Assembly (NCBI RefSeq): GCF_017741815.1
Contig: NZ_JAGHMF010000003.1
Location: forward strand, 1 to 64,000
From: Rhizobium sp. 16-488-2b
Lineage (GTDB): Bacteria; Pseudomonadota; Alphaproteobacteria; Rhizobiales; Rhizobiaceae
DNA: 64,000 nt
Reading direction: 5' to 3'
Shown here: in pieces, positions 15,211 through 25,089 of the stretch
Layout of the letters: the number at the start of each line of letters is the position of its first letter
Position numbering within the stretch: position 1 is the stretch's first letter
The notes under the pieces: generated by a model
The model's input: only the letters and a program-made list of their open reading frames with translations
Database searches by the model: none
What the model was told of the DNA's origin: nothing
Made by a program: the position numbers and the translations under genes

Positions 15211-16065
15211 GTGGCGAACGATCGAGATTTGGAAAGCGATGTGATGCATCCGGCGACGGATCGCGACCTGCTTGCCGAAGGCGGGCTGGGCGAGGAGGAC
15301 GTTCCGGTTCTGCTCGCGGCTTTGCTGCGCGGCTCCAAGCGCGTCGAGCGTGTCGCGCTCTCCAGCGGTGCGGTCTGGATCAAGCGTTACGGCACCGAGC
15401 GCGCCTCGCGCTGGATGGTGCTGCAGCGCATGCTCGCCAATCTCATCCGCGCCCCCTTCTTGCGCCCGTCGCCACTTCTGGCCGACGAGGGCATGGCAGC
15501 GCGAGAAATCCGCCGCATCGCCCAGTTTTCCGCCCACGATGTGCCGACCGCACGCGTCATCTATTCCTCGGGTGCCGCCGTCGTCTTCAGCGATGCCGGC
15601 GAAACCGTCGATCGCCAGCTCTATCACGTGCTGAACAACGACCCCGTCGCCCACGACAACATGCTCGTCCATTGCGCCGGCGAACTCGGACGGCTGCATG
15701 CAAAGGGGCTGTGCCACGGCAGGCCTTATCCGCGCGACATGTTCCTGAAGGACGGCCGCGTCGGTTTCATGGATTTCGAGGAAGAGCCCGACCGGGTGAT
15801 GCCGCTTGAGGTCGCCCAGGCGCGCGATATCTGGCTGCTCTTCTTGCAGGTCGCAACCCGCGCCAAGCTCGGCGGCGAAACCCACGACCGGGCCTACAAG
15901 GCCTGGGCCGAGGTGGCGCCACCGGCGGCCGTTGCCGAACTGCGCAAGCTTACCGGCTTCCTCGGCGGCTTTTTGTCGGCTGCCCGGTTGATTGGCCGCG
16001 TACACATGGGTAGTGATCTGCGACGTTTCATCGTGGCGACCAGCTATCTGAAGCATGTTTCGTGA
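15211..16065 (+). CDS. Protein-kinase-fold protein, LPS-kinase/RIO-like (284 aa)
   Basis: Kinase-like fold: ALSSGAVWIKRYGTE resembles the beta3 lysine strand. HAKGLCHGRPYPRDMFLKDGRVGFMDFEEEP looks like the catalytic and DFG-type loops of Kdo/WaaP or RIO-like kinases, with HGRPYPRD in place of HGD/N. The substrate is unknown; phosphorylation of a sugar or lipid is one possibility, and the altered catalytic loop leaves activity in doubt. Start: GTG at 15211 after AGGGA is preferred; ATG at 15244 is an alternative. It is 40 bases before pheS and may be co-transcribed with it. Confidence 0.7.
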   Translation: MANDRDLESDVMHPATDRDLLAEGGLGEEDVPVLLAALLRGSKRVERVALSSGAVWIKRYGTERASRWMVLQRMLANLIRAPFLRPSPLLADEGMAAREIRRIAQFSAHDVPTARVIYSSGAAVVFSDAGETVDRQLYHVLNNDPVAHDNMLVHCAGELGRLHAKGLCHGRPYPRDMFLKDGRVGFMDFEEEPDRVMPLEVAQARDIWLLFLQVATRAKLGGETHDRAYKAWAEVAPPAAVAELRKLTGFLGGFLSAARLIGRVHMGSDLRRFIVATSYLKHVS

Positions 16066-16105
16066 AGTGTCCCTCAAAGACCGGACGCCCTGAAGGCAGG
16101 AAAAG

Positions 16106-17188
16106 ATGACCGAACTCGCAACCCTGGAAAAGCAACTCCTGTCCGATGTCGCGGCCGCCGCCGATGAACCGGCGATCGAAGCCGTGCGCGTCGCGGCCCT
16201 TGGCAAGAAGGGGTCGGTCTCCGAACTCCTGAAGACGCTGGGATCGATGACGCCTGAAGAGCGCCAGACCCGCGGCGCGCAGATCAACGCGCTGAAGACT
16301 GTGGTGACCGACGCGATCAACGCCCGCAAGGCCGATCTCAAGAAGGCGGCGATCGACGCGCGGCTGAAGGCCGAGACGGTCGACGTCTCGCTGCCCGTCC
16401 GCTCTTCGCCCGCCGAACGCGGCCGCATCCATCCGATCAGCCAGATCGTCGACGAGATCACCGCGATCTTCGCCGATATGGGCTTCTCGATTGCCGAAGG
16501 TCCCGATGTCGAGACCGATTATTATAACTTCACGGCGCTGAACTTCCCCGAGGGCCACCCGGCCCGCGAGATGCACGACACCTTCTTCTTCAATCCGGAT
16601 GAGAACGGCGAACGCAAGGTGCTGCGCACGCACACCTCGCCGGTGCAGGTGCGCACCATGGAAGCGCAGAAGCCGCCGATCCGCATCATCATCCCCGGCA
16701 AGACCTACCGCCAGGACAGTGACGCCACGCACTCGCCGATGTTCCACCAGGTCGAAGGCCTCGTTGTCGACAAGAAGGCGAATGTCGCCAACATCCGCTG
16801 GGTGCTGGAAGAATTCTGCAAGACCTTCTTCGAGGTCGACAGCGTCACCATGCGCTTCCGTCCGTCCTTCTTCCCCTTCACGGAACCGTCCTTCGAGGTC
16901 GACATCCAGTGCGACCGCTCCGGCCCGATCGTCAAGTTCGGCGAAGGCACCGACTGGATGGAGATTTTGGGCTGCGGCATGGTGCATCCGAACGTGCTGC
17001 GCGCGGGCGGTCTCGATCCCGACGAGTACCAGGGCTTTGCCTGGGGCATGGGCCTCGACCGCATCGCCATGCTGAAATACGGCATGCCCGACCTGCGCGA
17101 CTTCTTCAACGCCGACGTCCGCTGGATGACCCACTACGGCTTCCGCCCACTCGACATGCCGACGCTGTTCGGCGGGTTGAGCAGCTGA
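16106..17188 (+). CDS. pheS: Phenylalanyl-tRNA synthetase alpha subunit (360 aa)
   Basis: Catalytic subunit of the (alpha-beta)2 enzyme that charges tRNA-Phe. An N-terminal coiled coil (about 1-90) is followed by the class II core: [19 protein letters not shown], motif 2 [19 protein letters not shown], and motif 3 [13 protein letters not shown] near the C-terminus. Full length. ATG at 16106 with AGGAAAAG upstream. Unusually, pheT does not follow directly; two toxin-antitoxin genes occupy the 918 bases between them. Confidence 0.98.
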   Translation: MTELATLEKQLLSDVAAAADEPAIEAVRVAALGKKGSVSELLKTLGSMTPEERQTRGAQINALKTVVTDAINARKADLKKAAIDARLKAETVDVSLPVRSSPAERGRIHPISQIVDEITAIFADMGFSIAEGPDVETDYYNFTALNFPEGHPAREMHDTFFFNPDENGERKVLRTHTSPVQVRTMEAQKPPIRIIIPGKTYRQDSDATHSPMFHQVEGLVVDKKANVANIRWVLEEFCKTFFEVDSVTMRFRPSFFPFTEPSFEVDIQCDRSGPIVKFGEGTDWMEILGCGMVHPNVLRAGGLDPDEYQGFAWGMGLDRIAMLKYGMPDLRDFFNADVRWMTHYGFRPLDMPTLFGGLSS

Positions 17189-17211
17189 GTTTATTGTGGC
17201 CACAAATAACT
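17188..17211. promoter_or_regulatory. 24-bp inverted repeat, candidate BrnA operator
   Basis: Left arm AGTTTATTGTGG and right arm CCACAAATAACT: ten of twelve positions pair, with a perfect TTGTGGCCACAA core. It begins on the last base of the pheS stop codon and ends 13 bases before the brnT start. BrnA antitoxins bind such palindromes to repress their own operon; that link is inferred here from position. Confidence 0.6.
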
Positions 17212-17224
17212 GAGTGTGCTAAGA

Positions 17225-17503
17225 ATGGAGCTGGAGTGGGACGAAGATAAACGTCAGATAACCCTCCAGCACCGAGGACTGGATTTCGCCGACGTCGAAC
17301 GCTTCGATCCCGACAGCATCGTCACGGTACCTGATCTCAGAGCAGACTATGGAGAAGATCGTTTCAACTCCTATGGACGGCTTGATGGCACACTCTGCTG
17401 TTTTTGCTGGACGCCGAGAGAGGGCCGGGTTCGAGTTATATCGCTGAGGAAGATGAATGACCGCGAACAGAAGATTTACGAAGAGCGACGGGGCGAACGG
17501 TAG
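17225..17503 (+). CDS. brnT: BrnT-family ribonuclease toxin (92 aa)
   Basis: RelE-fold RNase toxin: starts MELEWDEDKRQITLQHRGLDF, continues FADVERFDPDS and ends with VRVISLRKMNDREQKIYEERRGE, the typical BrnT layout (strand-helix-helix, then RVISaRka...E...YEe). Expected to cleave mRNA and stop translation. Full length, so probably active. ATG at 17225 is preferred; a GTG nine bases upstream would add three residues. Its last 47 bases overlap the start of the antitoxin gene, as expected for a co-translated pair. Confidence 0.88.
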   Translation: MELEWDEDKRQITLQHRGLDFADVERFDPDSIVTVPDLRADYGEDRFNSYGRLDGTLCCFCWTPREGRVRVISLRKMNDREQKIYEERRGER

Positions 17504-18062
17504 TTCGCTTCCGACGCTCGACGATGTCCGAAAGGGTCTGATCTCACTCGACGAATATGAGATCGCCCACAGCGAAGACGTGCCCGCTTTCGGTGATGAT
17601 GGCGATGCCGCGATCCTGTCGCTGCAGGAAACGCCGGAGCTTGGTACGGTCTTGGAGAAAGCGCGTGGCAAGCGCGGTCCGCAAAAGGCGCCTGTGAAGG
17701 AACGCATCGGTTTGCGGCTAGACAAGGACGTGGTCGATTACTTCCGCAGGATGGGACCCGGCTGGCAAGGCCGCATCAATGATGCGCTGCAAGCGCTGGG
17801 GCCGGCGGACGAGGAACAACGCCCGGTGGCCGCTCGTTGCGACGACGAGTTCCTCTATGTCGTGCTGGCGGATGGCAGGCAGATCAGGACGCCGCTCTGG
17901 TGGTATCCCTTCCTGGCCGCCGCATCCGCCGAAGCCCGCGCCGATGTCGAACTGCAATTTTCCGGCGTCTGGTGGCCGGGTCTGGACGAAGGCGTCTCCG
18001 TCAAGGGACTGCTTCTCGGCTGGAAAGCCCCCGGCGCCAAGGCGCCTGGTCGTGCAGCCTGA
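17457..18062 (+). CDS. brnA: BrnA-family antitoxin fused to a DUF2442 domain (201 aa)
   Basis: The middle (about 80-115) is the BrnA ribbon-helix-helix-type domain: KERIGLRLDKDVVDYFRRMGPGWQGRINDAL. It binds DNA and neutralises BrnT. Residues 125-195 (EFLYVVLADGRQIRTPLWWYPFL...WPGLDEGVSVKGLLLG) match DUF2442 (PF10387), a small domain usually found alone. The N-terminal 75 residues are unusual for BrnA, which is normally about 90-110 aa in total. The frame is unbroken, so this is a real fusion. The role of DUF2442 is unknown; DUF2442 genes are sometimes paired with DUF4160 genes in TA-like loci. pheT begins 44 bases downstream. Confidence 0.8.
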   Translation: MTANRRFTKSDGANGSSLPTLDDVRKGLISLDEYEIAHSEDVPAFGDDGDAAILSLQETPELGTVLEKARGKRGPQKAPVKERIGLRLDKDVVDYFRRMGPGWQGRINDALQALGPADEEQRPVAARCDDEFLYVVLADGRQIRTPLWWYPFLAAASAEARADVELQFSGVWWPGLDEGVSVKGLLLGWKAPGAKAPGRAA

Positions 18063-18106
18063 ACAATCTGAACTTTTTCGATGATTTTTGAGACGAGAAC
18101 AACACA

Positions 18107-20542
18107 ATGAAATTCACGCTTTCCTGGCTCAAGGATCATCTTGAGACCGACGCCACACTGGATGAAATCTGCAAGCGACTGACCGAGATCGGCCTTGAGG
18201 TCGAGGACGTCGACGACAAGGCGGCCTACAAGCCCTTCGTCATCGCCCGCGTGCTTTCGGCCGAAAAGCATCCGGAGGCCGATCGCCTGAAGGTTCTGTC
18301 GGTCGATGCCGGTCCTGACGTCAACGGCGGCAAGCCGTTGCAGATCGTCTGCGGTGCGCCGAATGCGCGTGCCGGCCTGGTCGGCGCGCTGGCGCGGCCG
18401 GGCGATTATGTGCCGGGTATCGATGTCACGCTCGGCGTCGGCAAGATCCGTGGCGTCGAAAGCCACGGCATGATGTGCTCCGAAAAGGAGCTCAACATGT
18501 CCGACAGCCATGACGGCATCATCGACCTGCCCGAGGATGCGCCTGTCGGCACCTCGTTTGCCGCCTACGCCCATCTCGACGATCCTGTCATCGAGATCAA
18601 CCTGACGCCGAACCGTCCGGATTGCACCTCGATCTACGGCATCGCCCGCGATCTGGCCGCTTCCGGCCTCGGTACGCTGAAGACGCGCGCCGCGCCGTCT
18701 TTCGCTGTCGAAGGCGAAACGCCGGTCAAGCTGACGCTCGATCTCGACGACGACAAGCTCTGCCCGGGCTTCGGCCTGCGTCTGGTGCGCGGCGTCAAGA
18801 ATGGCCCGAGCCCCAAGTGGGTGCAGCAGCGCCTGACGGCGATCGGTCTGCGTCCGATCAACGCGCTCGTCGACATCACCAACTACATGACCTTCGACCA
18901 GGGTCGCCCGATGCACGTCTTCGACGCCGCCAAGGTGAAGGGCAACCTCACCGTTCGCCGCGCGAAAGACGGCGAGACGGTGCTGGCGCTCGACCAGCGC
19001 GAATACAAGCTCGGCCCGAACAACGTCGTTATCGCTGATGAAAACGGCATCGAGTCGATCGGCGGCATCATGGGCGGCGAGCACTCCGGCTGCGACGAGA
19101 ATACCACCGACGTGCTGATCGAATCGGCCCTCTGGGATCCGATGAACATCGCCAAGTCCGGCCGTGGGCTGGGCATCATCACCGATGCCCGCTACCGCTT
19201 CGAGCGCGGCGTCGACCCCGAATACATGGTCCCCGGTCTCGAGCGCACCACCGAACTGGTGCTCGAATTCTGCGGCGGCACGGCAGCCAAGGCCGAGATC
19301 GTGGGCTACAAGGGCTACGAGCCCAAGATCGTCGACTTCCCCTTCTCGGAAGTGAAGCGCCTGACGGGTCTGGAAGTCTCCACCGAAGAGAGCGTCGAGA
19401 TCCTGACGCGCCTCGGCTTCAAGGTCACGGGTTCCGGAGAGCGCGTTTCCGTCGCGGTTCCCTCCTGGCGTCCCGATGTCGACGGCAAGGCCGATCTCGT
19501 CGAAGAGGTCATGCGCATCCATGGCGTCGACAACATCAAGCCGGCGCCGCTGGAAAGCCATACCGAGGTCAACGGCCGCATCCTGACGACGCTGCAGATC
19601 CGCACCCGCACCGCCAAGCGTGCGCTTGCCTCGCGCGGCATGCTGGAGGCCGTCACCTGGTCCTTCATTTCGGAAGATCAGGCGAAGCTCTTCGGCGGCG
19701 GTTCGCCGGCTCTGAAGCTCGCCAACCCGATCGCAGCCGAAATGTCCGACATGCGCCCCTCGCTGCTGCCTGGTCTCCTGACGGCTGCCCAGCGCAATGC
19801 CGACAAGGGCTATGGCGACGTCGCGATCTTCGAGGTGTCCGGCACCTATGAGAACGACAGGCCGGAAGGCCAGCGCCGCGTTGCCGGCGGCATCCGTCGC
19901 GGCACCGCCTCGATGGCCGGCTCCGGCCGCATGTGGTCGAATGCGTCCAAGGGCGGCGGCAAGCCGGTCGACGTCTTCGACGCCAAGGCCGATGCGCTTG
20001 CTGTGATCGAGGCCTGCGGCCTGCCGATGACCAACATCCAGGTCGAGCAGGGCGGTCCCGAGTGGTATCACCCCGGCCGCTCCGGCACCATCAAGATGGG
20101 CCCGAAGGTCGTGCTCGGCTATTTCGGCGAGTTCCACCCTTCGACGCTTGAGGCGCTTGATGTCTCCGGCGCGCTCGCTGGCTTCGAAGTCTATCTCGAC
20201 GCCATGCCCGAGCCGAAGAAGAAGGCGACCCGCACCAAGCCGGCGCTGGAGCTGTCGCAGTTCCAGGCCGTCAAGCGCGACTTCGCCTTCGTCGTCGACA
20301 AGGCGGTCGAGGCCGGCGCCATCATCAAGGCCGCGACCGGCGCCGACCGCAAGCTGGTCTCCGGCGTGAATGTCTTCGATATCTTCGAGGGCGCCTCGGT
20401 CGGCGAGGGCAAGAAGTCGGTTGCGATCGAGGTGCAGATCCAGCCGGTCGAGCGCACGCTGACCGACGAGGATTTCGAGGCCCTGACGCAGAAGATCGTC
20501 GCCAGCGTCACCAAGGTCACCGGCGGCGTCCTGCGCGGCTGA
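18107..20542 (+). CDS. pheT: Phenylalanyl-tRNA synthetase beta subunit (811 aa)
   Basis: Non-catalytic core and tRNA-binding/editing subunit. N-terminal tRNA-binding (EMAP/B1) domain around 40-150 ([23 protein letters not shown]), B3/B4 editing domain ([25 protein letters not shown] segment, 170-400), B5 and the class II core-like fold, and a C-terminal anticodon-binding FDX-ACB domain ([18 protein letters not shown]). Length normal. It is separated from pheS by the brnTA pair, so either a read-through transcript or a promoter within the insert must drive it. Confidence 0.97.
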   Translation: MKFTLSWLKDHLETDATLDEICKRLTEIGLEVEDVDDKAAYKPFVIARVLSAEKHPEADRLKVLSVDAGPDVNGGKPLQIVCGAPNARAGLVGALARPGDYVPGIDVTLGVGKIRGVESHGMMCSEKELNMSDSHDGIIDLPEDAPVGTSFAAYAHLDDPVIEINLTPNRPDCTSIYGIARDLAASGLGTLKTRAAPSFAVEGETPVKLTLDLDDDKLCPGFGLRLVRGVKNGPSPKWVQQRLTAIGLRPINALVDITNYMTFDQGRPMHVFDAAKVKGNLTVRRAKDGETVLALDQREYKLGPNNVVIADENGIESIGGIMGGEHSGCDENTTDVLIESALWDPMNIAKSGRGLGIITDARYRFERGVDPEYMVPGLERTTELVLEFCGGTAAKAEIVGYKGYEPKIVDFPFSEVKRLTGLEVSTEESVEILTRLGFKVTGSGERVSVAVPSWRPDVDGKADLVEEVMRIHGVDNIKPAPLESHTEVNGRILTTLQIRTRTAKRALASRGMLEAVTWSFISEDQAKLFGGGSPALKLANPIAAEMSDMRPSLLPGLLTAAQRNADKGYGDVAIFEVSGTYENDRPEGQRRVAGGIRRGTASMAGSGRMWSNASKGGGKPVDVFDAKADALAVIEACGLPMTNIQVEQGGPEWYHPGRSGTIKMGPKVVLGYFGEFHPSTLEALDVSGALAGFEVYLDAMPEPKKKATRTKPALELSQFQAVKRDFAFVVDKAVEAGAIIKAATGADRKLVSGVNVFDIFEGASVGEGKKSVAIEVQIQPVERTLTDEDFEALTQKIVASVTKVTGGVLRG

Positions 20543-20583
20543 TGAAATCGGCGGGTCGATCTGCCTCAGCGGTCGCCCCCAAC

Positions 20584-20733
20584 TCTCCCTCATCCTCGCC
20601 CTCGTGGCGGGGATCCAGCCGACGCGCGTCGGCGCGGCGGAGAGACTCTTTCCTTACATGCATAAAAACGGTCATTCACGGCGCGGACGCGCCGTGGCTG
20701 GATTCCTGTCACAAGGACAGGAATGAGGGAGGA
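20584..20733. repeat. RIME-like Rhizobium intergenic mosaic element
   Basis: Palindromic intergenic repeat bounded by CTCCCTCATCC (20584-20594) and the inverse GAATGAGGGAG (about 20722-20732). Inside are GGATCCAGCC (20611-20620) with its inverse GGCTGGATTCC (20697-20707), a short hairpin TCCTGTC/GACAGGA (20704-20722), and CACGGCGCG/CGCGCCGTG-type pairing near 20677-20696. This layout and wording match rhizobial RIME elements. It lies between pheT and a convergent gene and encodes nothing. Confidence 0.75.
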
Positions 20734-20791
20734 GCGCGGGCTGTGGCGGAACGCGATCGCAAACCTACCGGACAGGCTCGTACCACTCTCA

Positions 20792-21151
20792 TCAATCGTG
20801 CAGATAATACACCTTGTTCACGATCGTCCATCGCCCCTCGATCTTCAGCATCGAGAGATAATCGGTGAAACGCATGCCGGCGAAGTCGTCGCTGACCTTG
20901 ACGCTCGCGGCATCACCAATGACATCGAGAGTCTGGATGTCCATGTGCGGCTGCGTGCCTGGCGGGGCCGAGCCCTCGGCCACGATGGCGGCGATGAACT
21001 CGTCGCGGGTCGACCACTCGACCGCGCTCTCGTAATGTCCGATGACAGCGCATTTCGGATGAAACGCCTTGCGCAGCGCCGCCTCGTTGGCGAAGGTCAT
21101 GCCTTCGACATAGAGATGCACGACTGCCTCTATCGCCTGCCGGTCCGTCAT
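20792..21151 (-). CDS. NTF2/SnoaL-fold protein, lumazine-binding-like (119 aa)
   Basis: A single NTF2-like alpha+beta barrel: AIEAVVHLYVEGMTFANEAAL, AFHPKCAVIGHYE, then TRDEFIAAIV and the strand-rich half VKVSDDFAGMRFTDYLSMLKIEG ending WTIVNKVYYLHD. This is close to the putative lumazine-binding family (PF12893). Substrate and role unknown. The start ATG at 21151 has GAGG upstream; the earlier ATG at 21208 is rejected for lack of a ribosome site. Confidence 0.75.
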   Translation of the reverse strand: MTDRQAIEAVVHLYVEGMTFANEAALRKAFHPKCAVIGHYESAVEWSTRDEFIAAIVAEGSAPPGTQPHMDIQTLDVIGDAASVKVSDDFAGMRFTDYLSMLKIEGRWTIVNKVYYLHD

Positions 21152-21232
21152 GGTCCGTACCTCGATCGTGTCGATGGTGAAGTATAGCGCGGAGCGGGCA
21201 ACGCGCAAAGTCGTTGCTGGGTGGCGCTGACT

Positions 21233-21520
21233 TTAATGCGTGGATGGGTAGAGCGTGGCCAGGGCGGTACCGATCAGTTCCTCGGCATAGGCCTGCGCGG
21301 TCGATGAGGCGTTGTCCGACAGACCCATCTCGTCGCATTTGTTGCCGACGGCCTCGCGGATGAGGTGCAAAATACCCCGCCCCATCTTCCCGCCATCCTC
21401 GCCGGATGTGTCCAGAGCCAGCGCCAGCGAGGTCATCGCCACCACTTCAAGCACGAGCATGCGTCCTCTTATGTCGGACAGGCCTGGATCGGCCGGTCCT
21501 TTATCACTGGCATCAGGCAT
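21233..21520 (-). CDS. Hypothetical protein (95 aa)
   Basis: Unrecognised. The ATG at 21520 is preceded by AGGAAGGGA, a strong ribosome site, which argues that the gene is real. The protein is mostly helical with a hydrophobic stretch MLVLEVVAMTSLALAL and a helix AEELIGTALATLYP. The N-terminal 15 residues are polar. No known domain; cytosolic by appearance. It stands alone. Confidence 0.6.
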   Translation of the reverse strand: MPDASDKGPADPGLSDIRGRMLVLEVVAMTSLALALDTSGEDGGKMGRGILHLIREAVGNKCDEMGLSDNASSTAQAYAEELIGTALATLYPSTH

Positions 21521-21661
21521 GGGGTTCCCTTCCTTGTAATGGAAAGTTTACCTAGTGCTAATATGTGAGGGGAGAAGACCCAAAGTTGAACAAAACGAAA
21601 TCTCTTTCCTGATCTCAGGTTGGGCCGCCCCAGGGCACTGCACCGGGGCGGCTATCGCTCA

Positions 21662-22657
<996 letters not shown>

Positions 22658-22779
22658 GTCTGGCTCCCTTCGAGCAAATAGTGAGGCCGCCAATTGAGCG
22701 GCACGAGGCAAACCTAGCGCGCCGGAAGCTTTCAAAAAATACGTGCAATGCGGCACAGGCTGTTCTAACAGATAGATCA

Positions 22780-23670
22780 ATGAACAGGACACAGCTCGCC
22801 CAACTCGCCGTTCTCGCCACTGTCGCCGAACACCGCAGCTTCCGCGCCGCCGCCAAGGAGCTGGAGATCGCGCCCTCGGCCGTCAGCCATGCCGTCTCCA
22901 GCCTCGAGGAGAGCCTGGGCATCCGCCTTCTGGCGCGCACGACGCGCAGCGTGGCGCCGACGGAGGAGGGGAGACTGCTCTTGCAGCGGCTGAAGCCGGC
23001 GCTGGATGAGATCGGCATCGCGCTCGAAGCCGTCAGCGAAGCGGGCGGGCGCCCGGCCGGCACGCTGCGGGTAACCGCACCGCGCTTCGCCTCCGACATT
23101 CTGCTTGCACCCCGCCTTGGCGAATTCCTCAACCGCTATCCCGACATCACGCTTGAAATCGCCAATGAGGATGGCTTCATCGACATCGTCCGCGAGGGCT
23201 TCGACGCCGGCATCCGGCTGGAAGAGAGCCTCGAGGCCGACATGATCGCGGTGCGCGCCTCGCCGAACCTCACGACCGTGATCGCCGCTTCGCCGGATTA
23301 TTTCAAACGCCACCCCAAGCCGCTGCATCCCTCCGATCTCGTCAACCACCGCTGCATCAAGCGGCGCTTCACCAATGGCACGATCTACCGCTGGGAGTTC
23401 GAGAAGGACGGCCGCGAACTGGTCGTGCCCGTTGATGGCCCGCTCATCGTCAGCGAGGACAGGCTGGCGCTGATCGCGGCGCTGAACGGCGTCGGCCTCG
23501 CCTATCTCTTCGATCTGCGCGTCGAACACGAGCTTGCAAGCGGCAAGCTGGTGCGGGTGCTGGAGGATTGGTGCGCGCCCTATCCGGGCCCCTTCATCTA
23601 CTATCCAAGCCGCCGCCAGATGCGCCCGGCCTTGCGCGCCTTCATCGATTTCTTCCGTTACACGGGCTAA
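22780..23670 (+). CDS. LysR-family transcriptional regulator (296 aa)
   Basis: N-terminal winged HTH (residues 1-60: [42 protein letters not shown]) and a C-terminal substrate-binding domain. The ATG at 22780 gives the usual N-terminus. It is divergent from the aldo/keto reductase (122 bases apart), the classic arrangement for a LysR protein controlling its neighbour. A short inverted repeat CTGTT-CT-AACAG at 22760-22771 lies 8 bases before the start. The inducer is unknown. Confidence 0.93.
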   Translation: MNRTQLAQLAVLATVAEHRSFRAAAKELEIAPSAVSHAVSSLEESLGIRLLARTTRSVAPTEEGRLLLQRLKPALDEIGIALEAVSEAGGRPAGTLRVTAPRFASDILLAPRLGEFLNRYPDITLEIANEDGFIDIVREGFDAGIRLEESLEADMIAVRASPNLTTVIAASPDYFKRHPKPLHPSDLVNHRCIKRRFTNGTIYRWEFEKDGRELVVPVDGPLIVSEDRLALIAALNGVGLAYLFDLRVEHELASGKLVRVLEDWCAPYPGPFIYYPSRRQMRPALRAFIDFFRYTG

Positions 23671-23712
23671 GGCGGGAGCGGCCGATCATGGCGCTCCCGC
23701 CTGCGCCGCCGG

Positions 23713-24207
23713 TCAGGCCGCGGCCTTCTGGTTGGCCGCCGAAGTGGCGAGCTTCGACAAGGTCTTGTCGGTGGCCGCCTCTTCCTGCAGCGTCTGGTCG
23801 AGCAGCGTCACCACGTCCTTCTTGCCGAGCGTCTGCGCCCAGGTCTTCAGCGTGCCATAGCGGGCCATCTCGTAGTGCTCGACGGCCTGCGCGGAGGAGA
23901 TCAGCCCGGCATCAATAGCCGGCGAACCCTTGAATTCCTCGATGATCTCTTCGCCTTCCGCGATGATCCCCTGGATCGCTTCGCAGGTCTTGCCCTGCGC
24001 CCGCTTGCCGATCAGCTCGAACACCTGCTGCAGCCGGTCGACATGGCCTTCCGTCTGTTCCTTGTGCGTCATGAATCCGGCTTTCAGCTCTTCCGATTGC
24101 GCGGCGCGCGCCATCTTCGGCAGCGCCTTGAGGATCTGCTTTTCCGCGTAGTAGATGTCCTTCAGCGTATCGTAGAACAGATCGTCGAGGTTCTTTTCCT
24201 TTGCCAT
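23713..24207 (-). CDS. YciE/YciF-like ferritin-like protein, DUF892 (164 aa)
   Basis: Four-helix bundle of the DUF892 (PF05974) family: LDDLFYDTLKDIYYAEKQILKALPKMA with the first Glu ligand, GHVDRLQQVFELIG with a Glu-His pair nearby, and VEHYEMARYGTLKTWAQ. Such proteins bind a di-iron centre and are stress-induced (RpoS-type response) in enterobacteria. AAGGAC...ATG is the start region. Single gene; role in stress tolerance is a family-based inference. Confidence 0.9.
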   Translation of the reverse strand: MAKEKNLDDLFYDTLKDIYYAEKQILKALPKMARAAQSEELKAGFMTHKEQTEGHVDRLQQVFELIGKRAQGKTCEAIQGIIAEGEEIIEEFKGSPAIDAGLISSAQAVEHYEMARYGTLKTWAQTLGKKDVVTLLDQTLQEEAATDKTLSKLATSAANQKAAA

Positions 24208-24357
24208 GTCCCTTGTCCTTTGTCCCTGGCTCGTGGAAGCCGCGTCATGCGGCTTCGCAAGGAGAAGCTGGACGAAGGCTAATGGTTCCGATCATTTCGG
24301 GTGGCGATTTGCGGCGGATGCTGCAAACTTGCCGTCAGCAGGGCAGGGAGGACGCCG

Positions 24358-24978
24358 ATGAAAAAGCCTGGATCGATGAAAGCACTGGAAGATCTGGGGC
24401 GGGCGAGGCTGTCGAAGAACTTCTTCCTGCGCGATTTCCTGCATTCCGAGATCGCCGATTTCTATCGCATCCCGAATATCCCCGAGGATCCGGATCTCGC
24501 CATCGAAACCGGCAGGAGGCTCTGCGAGGAGCTGCTGGAGCCCTTGCAGGAAACCTTCGGCCGCCTGCACATCCGATCCGGCTACCGCTCGCCCGAGGTC
24601 AACCGCTTCGGTAACCAGAACAAGCTCAATTGCTCCACCAACGCATCGACCGCAGCCCACCACATCTGGGACATGCGCGACGCCGATGGCTACATGGGCG
24701 CCGCCGCCTGCGTCGTCGTTCCCTGGGTGGTCGACCGCTATCACGCGCTCGAAGACTGGCAGCGGCTCGCCTGGTGGATCCACGACCATCTGCCCTACGC
24801 TTCGCTCTGCTTCTTCCCGAAACTATGGGCCTTCAACATCCAGTGGCACGAACGCCCGCGCCGGGTGATCCAGAGCTACGTCAGCCCGCGCGGCATCTTG
24901 ACCAAGCCGGGGATGGAGAATTGGGAGGGCGAGCATTCGGAGTGGTACGTAGGGTTTCCGCCGTTGCGGGGTATTTGA
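24358..24978 (+). CDS. Peptidase M15-like protein, D-Ala-D-Ala carboxypeptidase fold (206 aa)
   Basis: Layout follows the M15 fold: SKNFFLRDFLHSEIADFY near the start, LHIRSGYRSPEVNRFG, AAHHIWDMRDADG (candidate Zn ligands His and Asp), and a late WHERPRRV (candidate second His). It lacks a signal peptide, which is unusual for a peptidoglycan hydrolase, so it may be cytosolic or phage-derived. Start ATG at 24358 with GGGAGG. The family call rests on motif order only. A hairpin at 24981-25007 follows. Confidence 0.55.
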   Translation: MKKPGSMKALEDLGRARLSKNFFLRDFLHSEIADFYRIPNIPEDPDLAIETGRRLCEELLEPLQETFGRLHIRSGYRSPEVNRFGNQNKLNCSTNASTAAHHIWDMRDADGYMGAAACVVVPWVVDRYHALEDWQRLAWWIHDHLPYASLCFFPKLWAFNIQWHERPRRVIQSYVSPRGILTKPGMENWEGEHSEWYVGFPPLRGI

Positions 24979-25089
24979 GTGTGGATTGTTCGGGGGGGAC
25001 GATCCACCCACGTTGAGCACGCCTCAACAAGTTCGATGTCGCGGAAAGAACTTATATCGGCTATCGTCCTCATGTTGGGGGGTAAGGAC

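Noticed and set aside
21624..21652. Hairpin GCCGCCCC/GGGGCGGC beyond the aldo/keto reductase stop
   Set aside because: No T run on the minus strand and a 13-base loop; too weak to list as a terminator.
24981..25007. Hairpin GTGGATTGT/ACGATCCAC after the M15-like gene
   Set aside because: No T run and a G-rich loop; called neither as terminator nor operator.
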